Source: Rhododendron vialii (lineage: Eukaryota > Streptophyta > Magnoliopsida > Ericales > Ericaceae). From it: a stretch of DNA of 64,000 nucleotides. Shown here in pieces: positions 33,250 to 44,550 of this stretch. Each line of letters starts with the position of its first letter. The stretch's first letter is position 1. The notes under the pieces are model-generated. The model saw nothing but the letters and a program-made list of their open reading frames with translations, was not told the DNA's origin and ran no database searches. The stretch covers positions 14,031,001 to 14,095,000 of the forward strand of contig NC_080563.1 of the NCBI RefSeq assembly GCF_030253575.1. Reading direction: 5' to 3'. Position numbers and translations under genes: made by a program.

Positions 33250-34908
33250 GAATTTCCTGTAAGTGTTCGTGAGAAGCTTGACAGACTTAACAGGAATTTT
33301 CTTTGGGGAGATACTGAAACAAAAAAGAAGATTCACCTTATAAACTGGAATCAAGTTTGCATGAATAAGCCTAATGGGGGTCTAGGAATTAGAAAAGCTA
33401 GGCATCAGAACATTGCTCTATTAGCTAAGCTTGGCTGGAAGATCACTAATCAAGAAGAAAATCCCTGGATATCTTTGATTAGGGATAAATATTTGCAGAA
33501 TACTTCTATCTTTTCTTGGACAGGTAAGAAATCTGCCTCTTTTGTGTGGCGTAGCATTATGAAATCCAGAAAAATCCTAGAAAAGGGGATCAAATGGGTC
33601 ATTGGAGATGGACAACGCATAGATCTTTGGTTGGACTGGTGGTATGGAGATGGTCCTTTAATTCATAATTTTCCTGGTACTCACTGTTTTAACAATACTA
33701 AATTGAGTTCTATCATTACTACCAATGGTACCTGGGACCTCTCTTCTATATCTCAAATTGTGGATATTGCTACTATTGATGGTATTGTTGCTTTAAATCT
33801 GTCTTTGTTTTCCATTTCCCCTGATCATCCTACTTGGGTAGGTGCTTCTAATGGTACTTTTACAGTAGGGACAGCTTATAACATTACTAACCCTGCTTCT
33901 AGTACTACCTCTGAATGGACTTGGATTTGGAAACTAAAAATTCCTTCAAAACTGAAATTCTTCCTCTGGATTGTGTTACACAATAGTCTCCCAATGAACT
34001 CTTTACGAGTTCGAAGGGGCATTATTCCCATGGACTACTGCCCTAGATGTGATGAAACCCCTGAGGACATTAATCACATCTTTCGCACTTGTCCTAAAGC
34101 TGTAGATTTTTGGAAATGCCTCCGGCATCATCATTGGTTAAGTGCGAGCCTTAATTTACCAGTCAAAGACTGGATTATTTTCAATGCCAAAAAGAAAACT
34201 CCTTTTCGTTTGGATGTTAACATGCCCTGGGCCATGGTTTTTGTGGTTTCACTTTGGCAACTGTGGAAAGCTCGCAACAAGATGAGCTTTGACAATGTTG
34301 AAACAACATCAACTATGTGCTTAAGGCAAGTTAATATCTACGCTAAGGAAATTTTTATTGCTTTTAAGGCTTCGCATGCCAATGATAAACATCATGGGAC
34401 TCTGATATTTTGGGTTTTACCCTCACCAGGACATCTAAAGTTGAACACGGATGGCTGCTTCTATGAGTCCACCAATACGGCTGGCTTTGGAGGAGTGATA
34501 AGAGATAGCTCGGGGAACTGGATCCTAGGTTATTATGGCAAAGCAACCTGCACAAGCAGCTTGGAAGTAGCGATATGGGCTATTTACAGAGGTCTCACGA
34601 CCATTTTGGAAAAGGGCATGTCAAATGTTACCATAGAGTCTGATTCGAGTATGGCAGTTGGTTTTTACAATGAAAGACCACCTGTTGATCACCCTCACCG
34701 TCACGTAGTTGAAGAAGCTCGAAGAATTGCTGCTCGGACAAATTCATCGGTCGTCCACATCTATCGTCAAGCCAACCAAACTGCCGATTGCCTGGCCAGA
34801 CTTGGATCGCAGCAGAATCAAAATTTAGTAGTCTCTAGCTCCATTCCTTTTGCAGCTGGGGAATTTGCCTTGGCCGATGCTATGAGTGTTGGCCATCTTA
34901 GGATCTAG
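33250..34908 (+). pseudogene. LINE ORF2, 3' part: zf-RVT and RNase H
   Basis: This is the downstream half of the LINE split by the Sirevirus; the frame joins that of 24914-25009 across the insertion. Visible are FLWGDTETKKKIHLINW and the zf-RVT domain (CPRCDETPEDINHIFRTC). An RVT_3 RNase H domain follows with NTDGCF, LEVAIWAIYRGL, ESDS and ANQTADCLARLG, so the D-E-D-D residues are present. It ends with a TAG stop at 34906-34908. Unlike the upstream half it is free of stops. Confidence 0.92.
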
Positions 34909-35018
34909 TCTACGACTCTCGTAGTCTTTTTGAACCTTTATGAATGCCGGTTATCTGGCTTGTAGACTTTGATTGTCTAAGTTAATGTATGATTTTCCGC
35001 TTGACCAAAAAAAAAAAA
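34909..35018 (+). terminator. LINE 3' UTR and poly-A tail
   Basis: About 100 bp of T- and G-rich 3' UTR end in TTGACC followed by an A run, and then the 16-bp target-site duplication. Confidence 0.8.
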
Positions 35019-35097
35019 GGTAAAACAAAACTTGGCATCACTATTCTCGCATTTTAGTGACAAAAAGAATAATTAAGCTCTTATACTTACCAACGCT

Positions 35098-35406
35098 GCT
35101 ACACACAGATTTTCACACACAAATTGTGCACAGATCACGGTGTGGGGCCACTACGGGTCCCATACAAACTATCCAAACCGTTCATTAAATTTAAAACATT
35201 TTTTCAAGGGCCTCCGCGAAAAATCAGCTTAATTCGATACTTACAGGTGCTCGATTCAATCATTCAATTTTTCAATAAGATTTTCGGATAATGAAAAGTT
35301 AGATGATTGAATCAAGCACTTATAGGTATCGGATTGAGCCAATTTTTAGCGAGGGCCAATTAACGGATCGGATCGTTTGAGTGGGACCCATAGTGGACAC
35401 CACACC
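35098..35406. mobile_element. MITE, family C (GTGCACAGAT ends), decayed
   Basis: CACACACAAATTGTGCACAG and CCACTACGGGTCCCATACAA at the left, and a partly complementary GTGGGACCCATAGTGGACAC at the right, flank two inner arms (ATACTTACAGGTGCTCGATT and AAGCACTTATAGGTATCGGA). The copy at 45465-45834 is far more symmetric. The right end here is shortened. Confidence 0.75.
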
Positions 35407-35410
35407 GGAC

Positions 35411-36128
35411 TTAGGGGTTGTTTGATAAAACTGAAAACTGAAACTGAAAGCTGAAAAATTAAGTACTGAAAACTGAATGCTGAAATTTTTAAGCTGAAAA
35501 ACTGTTTGATAAATATATTAAGTACTGAATTAAAAAAATGATGAATTAATTTTGTTCCAATTCTCTTTTAATTTACTAACAGTCATAATATACTTATTGT
35601 AATGGTGGAGGTGGTGGTGGTGGTGGAGTAGTGTTGGCGATGGTGGTGTCGATGGTGGCGGAGGTGGTGGAGTGGTGGAGGTGATAGAGTGGTGGTGGTG
35701 GTGGAGTGGTGTGGTGGAGTGGTACGTGGGAGTGGTGGTGGTGGTGGAGTGGTGGTAGTGGCGGTGGTGGTGGAGTGGTGGTAGGAACGATGGTGGTGGT
35801 GGTTGTGGTGGAGCTGGTGGTGGTGATGTGGTGGTGGTGGTGGTGGAGTGGTGTAGGTGGTGGAAGTGGTGTAGTGGTGGTAGGAGCGGTGGTGGTGGTG
35901 TAGCGATGGTAGTGGTGGTGGTGGTATGATGATTGAACGTAAGTTCACAAAAATTCAACCAAAATTAAGTAGCTCAAAGCTACTTAATTTTTTTTAACTT
36001 TTTAGCCTATATTTTAAGTGGTACTTAATTTGTTAAGCAATGTAAAATATAGTTATCAAACCTACTGAATCACTTATTACTTAATTGATTTAATTTTAAT
36101 TGCTTAATTTAAGTTATCAAACAAGCTC
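35411..36128. mobile_element. hAT-like MITE with a GGT minisatellite core
   Basis: The left end AGGGGTTGTTTGATAA and the right end TTATCAAACAAGCTCTT are inverted repeats. Both flanks contain AAGCTGAAA or TTAAGTACTGAA strings typical of a plant element. The inside holds the GTG-rich array at 35602-35922. The short frames of His, Pro and Thr on the minus strand are products of the array. Confidence 0.65.
35602..35922. repeat. GTG/GGA-rich minisatellite
   Basis: About 320 bp of degenerate GGTGGTGGTGGAGTGG units with almost no C on the + strand. It has strong strand asymmetry and many G2 runs. Confidence 0.9.
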
Positions 36129-36527
36129 TTACTGTATACCTATTTCTTGTATAGGAATATATATATAATGTACAAATATACGAGTAAAAGCTTTGAGGCC
36201 TAAAATTAGATAAAATTCGAGGGTTGGATGCGGCCGCATCCTCGGCTTAGGTCTACAATCAGCTATGCTTCTCATCATCAAGACATCAACAATTAAACAA
36301 AAGGGCTTTCAAAATTAATTGACGGTGCGCGTAAGAACCAACGTTACGCCAAAAAAAAAAAAACCGACCCGACGAAGCCATTAGCAGCCCCCGTAATCCG
36401 AATCAAGCACTGTAGAAGAACACTCAAGTTGCGTCAATGCGTTGTGGTGTTCATTTCTATCGTTTGAGAGAGAGGGAGATCCATTCTATAGACAACAATT
36501 CCTTACGTTATCGGAAAATTTGAGACG
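36129..36527 (+). promoter_or_regulatory. Upstream region of the 36528 gene
   Basis: AT-rich DNA is followed by a GC-richer stretch (36340-36420) and a GAGAGAGAGG motif shortly before the start codon. No clear TATA box was found. The 5' leader probably begins around 36400-36450. Confidence 0.4.
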
Positions 36528-39500
36528 ATGAATAAGTTATTGGAGTTTGGGAGGAAAGCAATGTTCTACGTCAGGGTTTTGTCTGGGTACGAGGAACGTC
36601 GAATCCGATCGTACAGATTGCAGCTTCAAAAGCGTCTTCAACACGTATTTTTCCTACTCTACCCATATCACGCATATTCTTTTATTTTCTTCTTTTTTGT
36701 GTATCTTGAATTGGGTTTTACAATTACAATTACGACCCAACTAGAAAAATAAGGTTTTTGGATGTTCTTTGTTGTGGTTTTCTTTGTTTGCGCTCGTTTT
36801 TTTCGGGTTTAACATTTTCTTGTTGTGGGTTTTTGTTTTGCACTTTGTTTGTTGGGTTTAAAGATTTCAATTGAGTTGTGAAGTGCCGATATCTTTTATT
36901 GGGATCGTTTTCGTGTTTTGTTGTTAAGACTGTGACCATGTTATGCAGTAGATTTGTCAGTGTGGGAAGAATTTGAGGGGTGTAGTGTTTGTGAGGTTAG
37001 TGAGTTTGAATGTGAATACGAACTTATCAGCAGGTAAATATATCACAGGAGATGATTTGATCCAACTCACTGACTGATTGATTGATAGTTTTCAAGGTTT
37101 CAGTAGTTCATGTTAAGATAATCGAAACCAGATGCTTGATAGGTGTTAATCACTTTTGAAAACTTTGAATACTTCTTTGTAAAGGTATTACAACTTGTAC
37201 CATACCAACTGAGCTAATTTATGTTGGTCTCATACTCATACAAGGGTGCAGTGCTAAGAAGGTCTTATTATGGCATAAGAAGGTATTCCTCAGGCAAAGA
37301 GGAGAGCTTTCTACATATAAGCTATAGCTATCAAGCAAGATACCCGCAGCCCTAAGTTGAATAGAAATGCGAATTTTGGCATTTATTCTGAGCCCTGGCT
37401 TCAGTGTAAACCCGACTAAATGCTGCTTTTCTGGTCAATTCTCTGGTGGATTGGTTGATTTTGGTCATACGGTTCCCTCATTTGTCGTTCTTGATCAACA
37501 AACTAGCTTGAATCTACCTAATAAACACATTTATGCTCTTTACTAATTAGTAATAGAACTAAAAATGTAAAAGGGCAAACCCAGTGCACGAGGCTTCTGC
37601 CATTACGGGGTCTGGGGAAGGGTTGATGTACAGCCTTACCCCTACAAGCAGAGAGGTTGTTTCCACGACTCGAACCCATGACCTCCAGGTTACAATGAAC
37701 TAAAAATGTCTCATGTGCAAAAGAACAGGAGAGCTGACTACTAAATGGCATTTACTCTCTGTGTTACTTTCCTAAGTTCCATTCTACTTTCGATGCTGTG
37801 CTCTGTGGTTTCAATCTGACTATTTCAGTGTGAGTAGTCCTTGTAATACCTTGTGGGTAGCTAATAGTAGTTCAGAAGTCATCCCTTGCAGGTCTTAGGC
37901 TTTCGTTAGCTTCATAAGAGGTAGTTTTTGTTGGTTGTAGTGGGGCAGGCTGCAGGCGGTAGCGGCCTGGTGTTACTTATATCTTGGTTCTTCATAGTTC
38001 CTGTGGCTTCGTAACATTTATAGTAAAATGACATTCAAAATTTGAAGGGCAGCATACAACTCATTTGAGTTCCATTTTCATGTTTTTTTTTTTTTCATAA
38101 CATGAAAATTATAACATACTACTTTTGAATCATTATCTTTTGTCTGGCTTCTCCAACCGTGGACTCCTCTTCATGGGAATCATTTGTCGTTTTCGTTCTG
38201 TTTAGGATTTAAAAGCAGGTCTAAACTGTTTATCACAAGCCTGCTTAAACATATGTCCGGATACAAATTCCATTCACCTTGTCTTATTCCGAACTTGGGG
38301 CTTCCCTTCAAACTCCCATGATGTGTGGGTGATCCATAATGTAACCTTATAGCCCTAAAGCCGAAGCAAATATGAGTCATATGACTCATGTTATTTGCTT
38401 AACCTTCTTTTGTTATAATTATCTCTTGACCTCAATCTTATTGGGTAATATTCGTGATTGTCAAGAGATAGCATAAGCAGTTCAAGTTTATTGGGTTTTT
38501 TTTTTGTTATTTACTTATCAAAAAATGATAATAAGCTTGAACTACTTATTCTTTCACATGCATAGAACGAGAATAACAGGTGGTAGTTTAGGGGGATAGT
38601 GGAAACTGCTTGCATTTTGAATGTTCAAAAGAGCACAGTGTGCGGGGATCGTTAGAAGAGTGCTATCGATAAATTGATACGTAGGCGGAGAATCATTGTT
38701 AATAGGTGTTGCATGTGTAAAAGGGATGCAAAGATGGTGGATCATCTTTTCATTCATTGCCAGGTAGCATGGGAGCTTTGGTCTGTGGTGTTTTCTTGGG
38801 TTGGGTAAATGGGCCATGTTGAGGAATGTTATGGAACTCTTACTTGCTTGGAACGGGGCTAGAGTGGGCAAGAGAAGGAAGCGTGTTTCAGCCATGATCC
38901 CTCTTTGTTTGATGTGGATTATATGGCGCGAAAGAAATTCGAGATGCTTTGAAGGGTCGAAAAACCTTTATTTAGAATCAAAAGTTTTGTGGTTAGTAGT
39001 TTGTATAGTTGGGACAAGGGAGAATTTAATCCCTCTATTGATCAAATTTTACATTGGTTTGAGCTTTTATTGTCGAATAGGGGTGGTGTATAGGGCCTTT
39101 TTGTGTTTGTGGCCTCCTTTTTGTATACGGGCGGCATTCCCTTAATGCAATCTTTCTATTATAATTACTTATAAAAAAAAAATTGATATGTAAGATACAA
39201 GACAAATATTGATGTGTAATTCTGAAGAAGTCTGTATGTGCAACCGCTGGTGGTCGGTTAGGCACCTAATATGAAGGGCAAGTTGATCCAGATTTTTAGT
39301 TTCAAGGACCTGAGAAAAGTGTTCACTTTATTTTATTCCCAAGAACTGAGTTTCTAAAAGTTGTAGTAAATGTCTTTTGCTTCTCTCATGTGTTGTATGA
39401 TGTGCCATGCAAATGAAAGATGGCATACAAGTTTGTAGACATACATTTGGTGCTGAACATTATCTGACAGGCTGATAATTAACTACTCAGAAAACTATGT

Positions 39501-41537
39501 TACGCACTTGAGTAGTATTTTTATTCCACTCAGATTCCTGAGATTTGCGATGTGTTCCTTTTAGATTTGTCTTTATGATCTCTCTCTCTCTAGGCAGAAG
39601 AAAGGAAGGCAGCTGTACGAAAAATCCCTGAACAAATCATATTAACAGAGGTTCGCCGCATGGTAGAGGATATGCAAGCGATGAACAGAAAGTTAGAAGA
39701 GACAGTGAGCTTCGCTTTCCTTCTAATTTATCTTTGTACAAACATTCAACTACTACTACTTAGGGTGAACCATATGGCTCTACTTTAACTTGCCTGATCT
39801 TGATATTTATATGTGTTAATTTGTTTAAAACATTGTGAAATTCAAGTGGGAAAATGGTGTTTGAAGGTGGATGATAGTGTTGGGGGAGCTTTGATGTGGC
39901 CAGATAGTGTGGCTAGTTGCCTCGGGGTGAGAAATAAGAAGTTGCTGGGTGTCGTGTTTTATGTTAGCACTTGGCATAATTAGGTTTGGGGAAATTCTTT
40001 CCCTAATTGGTGGTCCATCCTTGGGCTCTGGTGAAGGATTTGGAATGTGATTCAACATTATGTATGTTACCTCATTTGCTTATACACAAATGAAATTATT
40101 CAGTGTGGCCAATTCACCATTTGGTTCTATTTACAACCCATCATTGGAGAGGAGAGGTCCTATTTTACCCCTAACTACTTTTTGGTGTTAAAAGGGGCAA
40201 ATGGCTACCCCATTGGACATGCTCTAATGTTGGTTATTGTCGGTAGGGTGATATCTTTTCTTGCTTCGAATAGTTTCAGACAATATAAGCCAAATTAGAG
40301 TCTCTATTGGTGATCGTATCTGTTAGAAAATGACAATGACAAAGGAGTGCAATTTTGTTCACCTTCCTTAAAAGAGGGTGAACATTACCCTTCCTCTTAT
40401 TGGTTGAAATGGTGTAGGTCCCACCCGTGCAATACACTTTTTGGTAAGCATGACATCACTTTGTGGTGGGATCCACACCATTTCAACCAATAGAAAGGAA
40501 GGTAATGATCACTCTCTTAAGTGGAGGGTGAACAAAACTCAACTCATGACAAAGGGTAGAAATATTTTGTTTTGTTGCTGACTATATCGGTTAGGATGTT
40601 TTTAGAAGGTTTCACTTCTCTTTGGCCCTATAAAATAACATGAATAATGTTCTTGGATAAGACAAAACAGGAGGCCCTGTCCTGTCTCAGGTGAATTGCT
40701 AAAGTTATTGGCATCTAGGATTCTATCCAGTTCTAGTCGATGATCCTTTTCTTCATTTTTGCTTGTCAAATGACCACTTCAAGTCATGGCGGCAGTTTGA
40801 TCACTTGTTCGCTTGTCGTCCTTCTCAATTGATTTCAAGCAGATAACTTCCATTGATTTGTTTCGTCATTTATGTTTGCCAACTGGAAGAATTGGGCATC
40901 CTTTCTTAAAAACTTAATGAAGCCTAGTATTAGTATTTTCGTTTGAATCACTCTGGAAGGGGAAAGAGCAACCTCTCGATTGTACTAATGATTTAAGTTT
41001 AAGATGAACAGTGTATGACATTCCATTGAGAGATTGGAATTGATTGTTTGTGTAAATATCTTTCTAAGATGGAAAAGGTTGTTGGTGTTTTGGAATCTGA
41101 AGTTCTGAACTCTCCACATGGAGTTAAAATTCTTTGTTTGATGCTTGCTTTCACAATTTCATATCTTTTATCACAGCTTTAAAATTTGGTTCTGCCTTGA
41201 TCAAGGGGGTGCTTTGCTTTGGTATACTTTGATTTGATGTTGTTGATGTCTTTGTGTCCAGGAGGCGTCTATTAACGAATATTTCAAGCCACTCGACAAG
41301 GAGGCTGAGATCATAATGAAAACGCAGCTTGATGGAGAGGAGAAGTCAATGAAGGAGATGATGAAAGCCATGCAAACACAGGCTTTGCTTGAGAAAGCTG
41401 AAGCAGATAGAATTGCGACTTTGAAAAACGCTGAAGCCGATGGGATCGAGACTGCAAAAATTGCAGAGGCAAACCAACATATTGAGGAAAAACCATCTGC
41501 ATCCACAAAACAAGCTGAAGTGCGATCATTCACATAA
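36528..41537 (+). CDS. Charged coiled-coil protein of unknown function, three exons
   Basis: Exons 36528-36644, 39594-39704 and 41262-41537 give 39, 37 and 91 codons with phase-0 GT-AG junctions and a 167-residue protein. The N-terminus (MNKLLEFGRKAMFYVRVLSG) is amphipathic and basic and could act as a mitochondrial targeting helix. The middle (EQIILTEVRRMVEDMQAMNR) and the C-terminal part (KEAEIIMKTQLDGEEKSMKE, then QALLEKAEADR) are helical, rich in Lys and Glu. It looks like a conserved plant protein, but no function can be named. Intron 1 (2.9 kb) holds a SINE and a LINE fragment; intron 2 (1.6 kb) holds a MITE. Confidence 0.8.
37569..37696 (-). mobile_element. Au-like SINE in intron 1
   Basis: On the minus strand the element starts TTGTAACCTGGAGGTCATGG, carries the B box GGTTCGAGTCG, then CTTGTAGGGGTAAGGCTGTA and the CCCAGACCCCGTAATGG block, and ends GGGTTTGCCCTTTT. 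This is the layout of the Au SINE family, including the short T-rich tail. A 13-bp target duplication GAACTAAAAATGT flanks it (37556-37568 and 37697-37709). Confidence 0.92.
38590..39182 (+). mobile_element. LINE 3' fragment in intron 1
   Basis: The + strand reads as the end of a zf-RVT domain (CCMCKRDAKMVDHLFIHCQV...WELWSVV) and its tail (LCLMWIIWRERNSRCFEGS) in two frames, then a 3' UTR and an A run at about 39172-39181. It is a short 5'-truncated LINE of a different type from those at 17282 and 20637, since no RNase H domain follows. Confidence 0.85.
40345..40545. mobile_element. MITE in intron 2
   Basis: Two arms of about 80 bp face each other: TTTTGTTCACCTTCCTTAAA and TATTGGTTGAAATGGTGTAG at the left, ACACCATTTCAACCAATAGA and GAGGGTGAACAAAACTC at the right. 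It is non-coding. The superfamily is not established. Confidence 0.85.
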
Positions 41538-42723
41538 CGTTGATGGCTACATATACAGAATTTGCACTTAATGGTCCGTCCTCTTCTATTCACCCCCCTG
41601 CTGTTGTTGAAATTTGAAATGATTTTGGCAGTGCCAAACCGGCCATATTTACCATTTAGCCCTTCAATAAGGCCTTTTTATTTGATCCTCCCATGTAGAG
41701 ATGAAATTTTTTTACTTCAACGTTGAAGGGCTAACTCTTTCCTCAAGTTTGTAGTATAGGTTTGCAGCTGTTTTTAAATTGTACCTCTAATTTCGTGTTG
41801 GTGTTGGAAATTTAAATGCATTTCGGCCCGCTGTTTCGGACATTTAGGAAGCGATACGAACATCCCCTTTGCATGGTTGTTCTGTTGGCCCATGGGCATT
41901 CCCTAAGCATGAATTCATGCTAAAAAATACAAATACAAATAACCTTCTATGGGCTAATGCATGCCAAGGATTTGGGAAAATATTTTCAAGGAGATCAGTA
42001 TTAATGCTATAAAACGGTCTTTTACCTTTTCTCCCAAACCCTTCTTCTTTCGACAAGTTCGTATCGCTTAACACAGTACCACTCGGGTAATCGAAGTATT
42101 GAATTATAGGCCTTGTAACGTCCAAAAAGAGAAAACGGGAACTATAATTCTGGTAAGAAACTTCTTTTGATATTTATGTGCAGTTAACTTTTTGTTCTTT
42201 GATTTTAGTGTACAAGAGAAAATTTTGACTCAGTTTTTTTTTTCTCTTTTTTGTGGGGGGAGGATTCTTATGGGTATCCTTAGTCATTGTTCCCAATTTC
42301 TGTAGTTAGGCTAGAAATTGTCAGGCCATTTTCCTTTTAGTCTCATGGGTTCCAATCAGCTGTGGTTATTGGTAGTCAATTCTCAAGTTCCATAGAAACG
42401 TACTCGGTTTGGGTTCTGAGGGAGGTTTTTTAGAGTAATGAGTGGAGAGATATAGATAAAAAAAAATTATTGGAGACCGTGTCCAGGAGTTACCCCCAAA
42501 TGAACAAGGCCGCGTGACTCTTCCGGGTTATTTTCAATTAGTTTTAGTTTTTAGCTCAAGCAAAAATTTTAAGCTCTACCCAAGCAAACCTTTGTTCAGA
42601 ATCCAATTATGATATTCACCCACAGACCCGCAGATAGACTCACACACATCAAAGAGAGAGGGAGAGAGAACGAGGTACTAAGTTATTGATGCAAAAAGGA
42701 GTAGTAGCACTGTAGTGAGTGTT
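41538..42723. other. 3' UTR of the 36528 gene and spacer
   Basis: The first about 300 bp are likely 3' UTR. The rest, including a minus-strand frame at 41844-42125, shows no family features. A GAGAGAGAGGGAGAGAGA run lies at 42653-42670. Confidence 0.45.
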
Positions 42724-42724
42724 G

Positions 42725-42987
42725 CTACAGGGACCGAATTGGGGGGACCGAATTCGGACCGACGGCCGCCGGCGGGCCGTCTCCGGCCACCGGACGGCCG
42801 ATCCGAGCCGTCCAAAAATTCTAAAAAAAAAAACCGAGGGCCCCGCGCGGGAATCAACGTCATCCGAGGTGTGTAGGGTGCTTGATCGGAGCACCCCTTG
42901 GACGGCTCGGATCGGCCGTCCGGTGGCCGGAGACGGCCCGCCGGCGGCCGTCGGTCCGAATTCGGTCCCCCAATTCGGTCCCTGTAG
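42725..42987. mobile_element. GC-rich foldback element, copy 2
   Basis: The ends CTACAGGGACCGAATTGGGG and the complement CCCCAATTCGGTCCCTGTAG start arms of about 110 bp that are almost perfect. They contain ACCGACGGCCGCCGGCGGGC and CACCGGACGGCCGATCCGAG. The inner part ATCCGAGGTGTGTAGGGTGC is shared with 9134-9468, but the outer ends differ. It is strongly GC-rich against the surroundings. Confidence 0.9.
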
Positions 42988-43084
42988 CATTTTTGCACTG
43001 TAGTAGCCCAAAGGGTTGGTCCGGTTGGTTGATGGGTTTGTTTAGCACATCATTAACCAGGGTTGATTCTTGGGGTTAAGCCGT

Positions 43085-43200
43085 AGAAAGTAATTTTTGG
43101 TGAATCCCCGGCATGAATGGCTTGCTTTTGACCGAACCGGGGAGGGGATAAATCGAGGTACGCAAAAGGTGGCCCGGACACCCTGACCATCGAAAGAAAA
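43085..43200 (+). mobile_element. SINE 3' remnant (possible)
   Basis: GGTGGCCCGGACACCCTGAC followed by CATCGAAAGAAAAG is typical of the 3' end of a plant tRNA-derived SINE. The Pol III boxes are missing, so it would be 5'-truncated. Confidence 0.4.
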
Positions 43201-43840
43201 GAGTAGCAGCGGGGTGGACATTATCCTTTGTTGGATTGACTAGATGTGCACATGGAGAGGGTTAAACAAGCAGGGATGGAAAATGACACCCATCTGTGTG
43301 CTCTCTTTCCCTAACCACAACCAATAGCAAGTTTGGATGGCCCCAAAGAGCCATTTGGCCATTAGGAAAAGCAAGAAAATTTTGCCCATTAGGAAAAAAG
43401 CAAGAAAATGGAATAAACCCCGAAATGGTATGGCATATTAGGATGTTGGAATAACACTGATAAAGGAGAAGAATATGTTCAAAATTGTATGGCATATAGG
43501 GAAAAGGAGATAACATTGATAAGGATCAACACTCGGTTCAAAACCAACCACCCAAAGAAGAGATGGAATTATTACTTGGGACAAAATGAGATGACGCATA
43601 TTAGATGTTAAACACGTTTAAGCCGTTAGAGGGAGGGGTAATCTTATTAGTCGGGTCATCAATACGCTTCCTCACATGTTAGCCAAACTCAACTGTATAA
43701 GCGGGCAAAACACGTGCTAGTATTTTATAATTATTAGGTATGCGATGAGTTTCGAACCAGATCAATTGTCTACTATGATATCATATTGGATGATAACTAT
43801 CAACTCGTCTAAAAGTTTAAACTGTTACAGAATTGTGTAA
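43201..43840. other. Spacer, nothing recognised
   Basis: Short local duplications are visible (GCCATTAGGAAAAGCAAGAAAAT and a second copy near 43385), but there is no gene or named element. Confidence 0.5.
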
Positions 43841-43989
43841 TTTTATTATGGGAAAAAAACCGAAATGGTCCCTGTAGTTAAATATTTGTGTCAACTTGGT
43901 CCCTGTAGTTGTAATTGGCTCGATTTATACTCTGTACTTTTCATTTTGTTCCAATTTGGTCCAATTCCTAACTGCCGTTAGTCCGCCGT

Positions 43990-44225
43990 TAATCCTTTTA
44001 AATAAAGACAAAAATAAGCCAATAAAGACAAAATTAAACCAATAAGCCAATTTTTTCGTCTTTATTCAAAAAAATTGAATTTCAATGGTAATCTTTTACT
44101 TTTTAGGTTCTTCTCATCATGACGAAGCAATAATCCCGAAAAAAATTGACAAAAAAACTAACAAATGCGAAAAAAAATTGAATAAGGACAAAAAAATAAG
44201 CCACTTGGCTTATTTAGCCGAATAA
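43990..44225. mobile_element. MITE, family A, nested
   Basis: The right end GCCACTTGGCTTATTTAGCC and the middle TTTTTTCGTCTTTATTCAAA match the element at 3991-4249. The left end is duplicated or rearranged (AATAAGCCAATAAAGACAAA). It is inserted in the Mutator-type element. Confidence 0.75.
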
Positions 44226-44550
44226 CCCCTAAGTTTATGTAATATTCTAACTTTTGGACATGGTTCTTTATCATGTTGTAACTTTTGGATCTATATCATG
44301 TTGTGACTTTTGGACATGGTTCTATATGCATTTTCAGTATTATGCACAAAAAAAAAGGCATCTCAGCATTTGTCCACAAGTTGAACAGGTAAACATCACT
44401 AGTGGTTATGTTGTCTCATGGCTGATCATGAAAATGCTGAATTAGAGGGCAACTTTTTGCAGAAAACTATAACCAAATTTCATTTCAGGTGTCTCCTTAT
44501 CAATGGAGAATGAAAGAATAAGCTATGTTTTGATTCAGAGGTATATTAGG

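Larger units (their letters stand above)
20637..35015 (+). mobile_element. Full-length LINE (L1-type) split by a Sirevirus
   Basis: A 16-bp target-site duplication, AAAGGTAAAACAAAAC, stands at 20621-20636 and directly after the poly-A tail at 35016-35031. Inside lie a 5' UTR with a CT run, ORF1 (20744-22249), ORF2 (from 22566) with endonuclease, reverse transcriptase, zf-RVT and RNase H, then a 3' UTR and A tail at about 35007-35018. The Sirevirus 25010-33244 is inserted in ORF2. Without it the element is about 6.1 kb, normal for a complete plant L1. Confidence 0.95.

Noticed and set aside
35530-35958. His/Pro/Thr-rich frames on the minus strand and Trp/Val/Gly-rich frame on the + strand
   Set aside because: They come from the GTG-rich minisatellite; there is no start context, no conserved domain and no splice partner.
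42649-43079. Long overlapping frames on both strands with RPPDGRSEPS-like peptides
   Set aside because: They are mirrored products of a GC-rich palindrome; the same peptides arise at 9089-9465.
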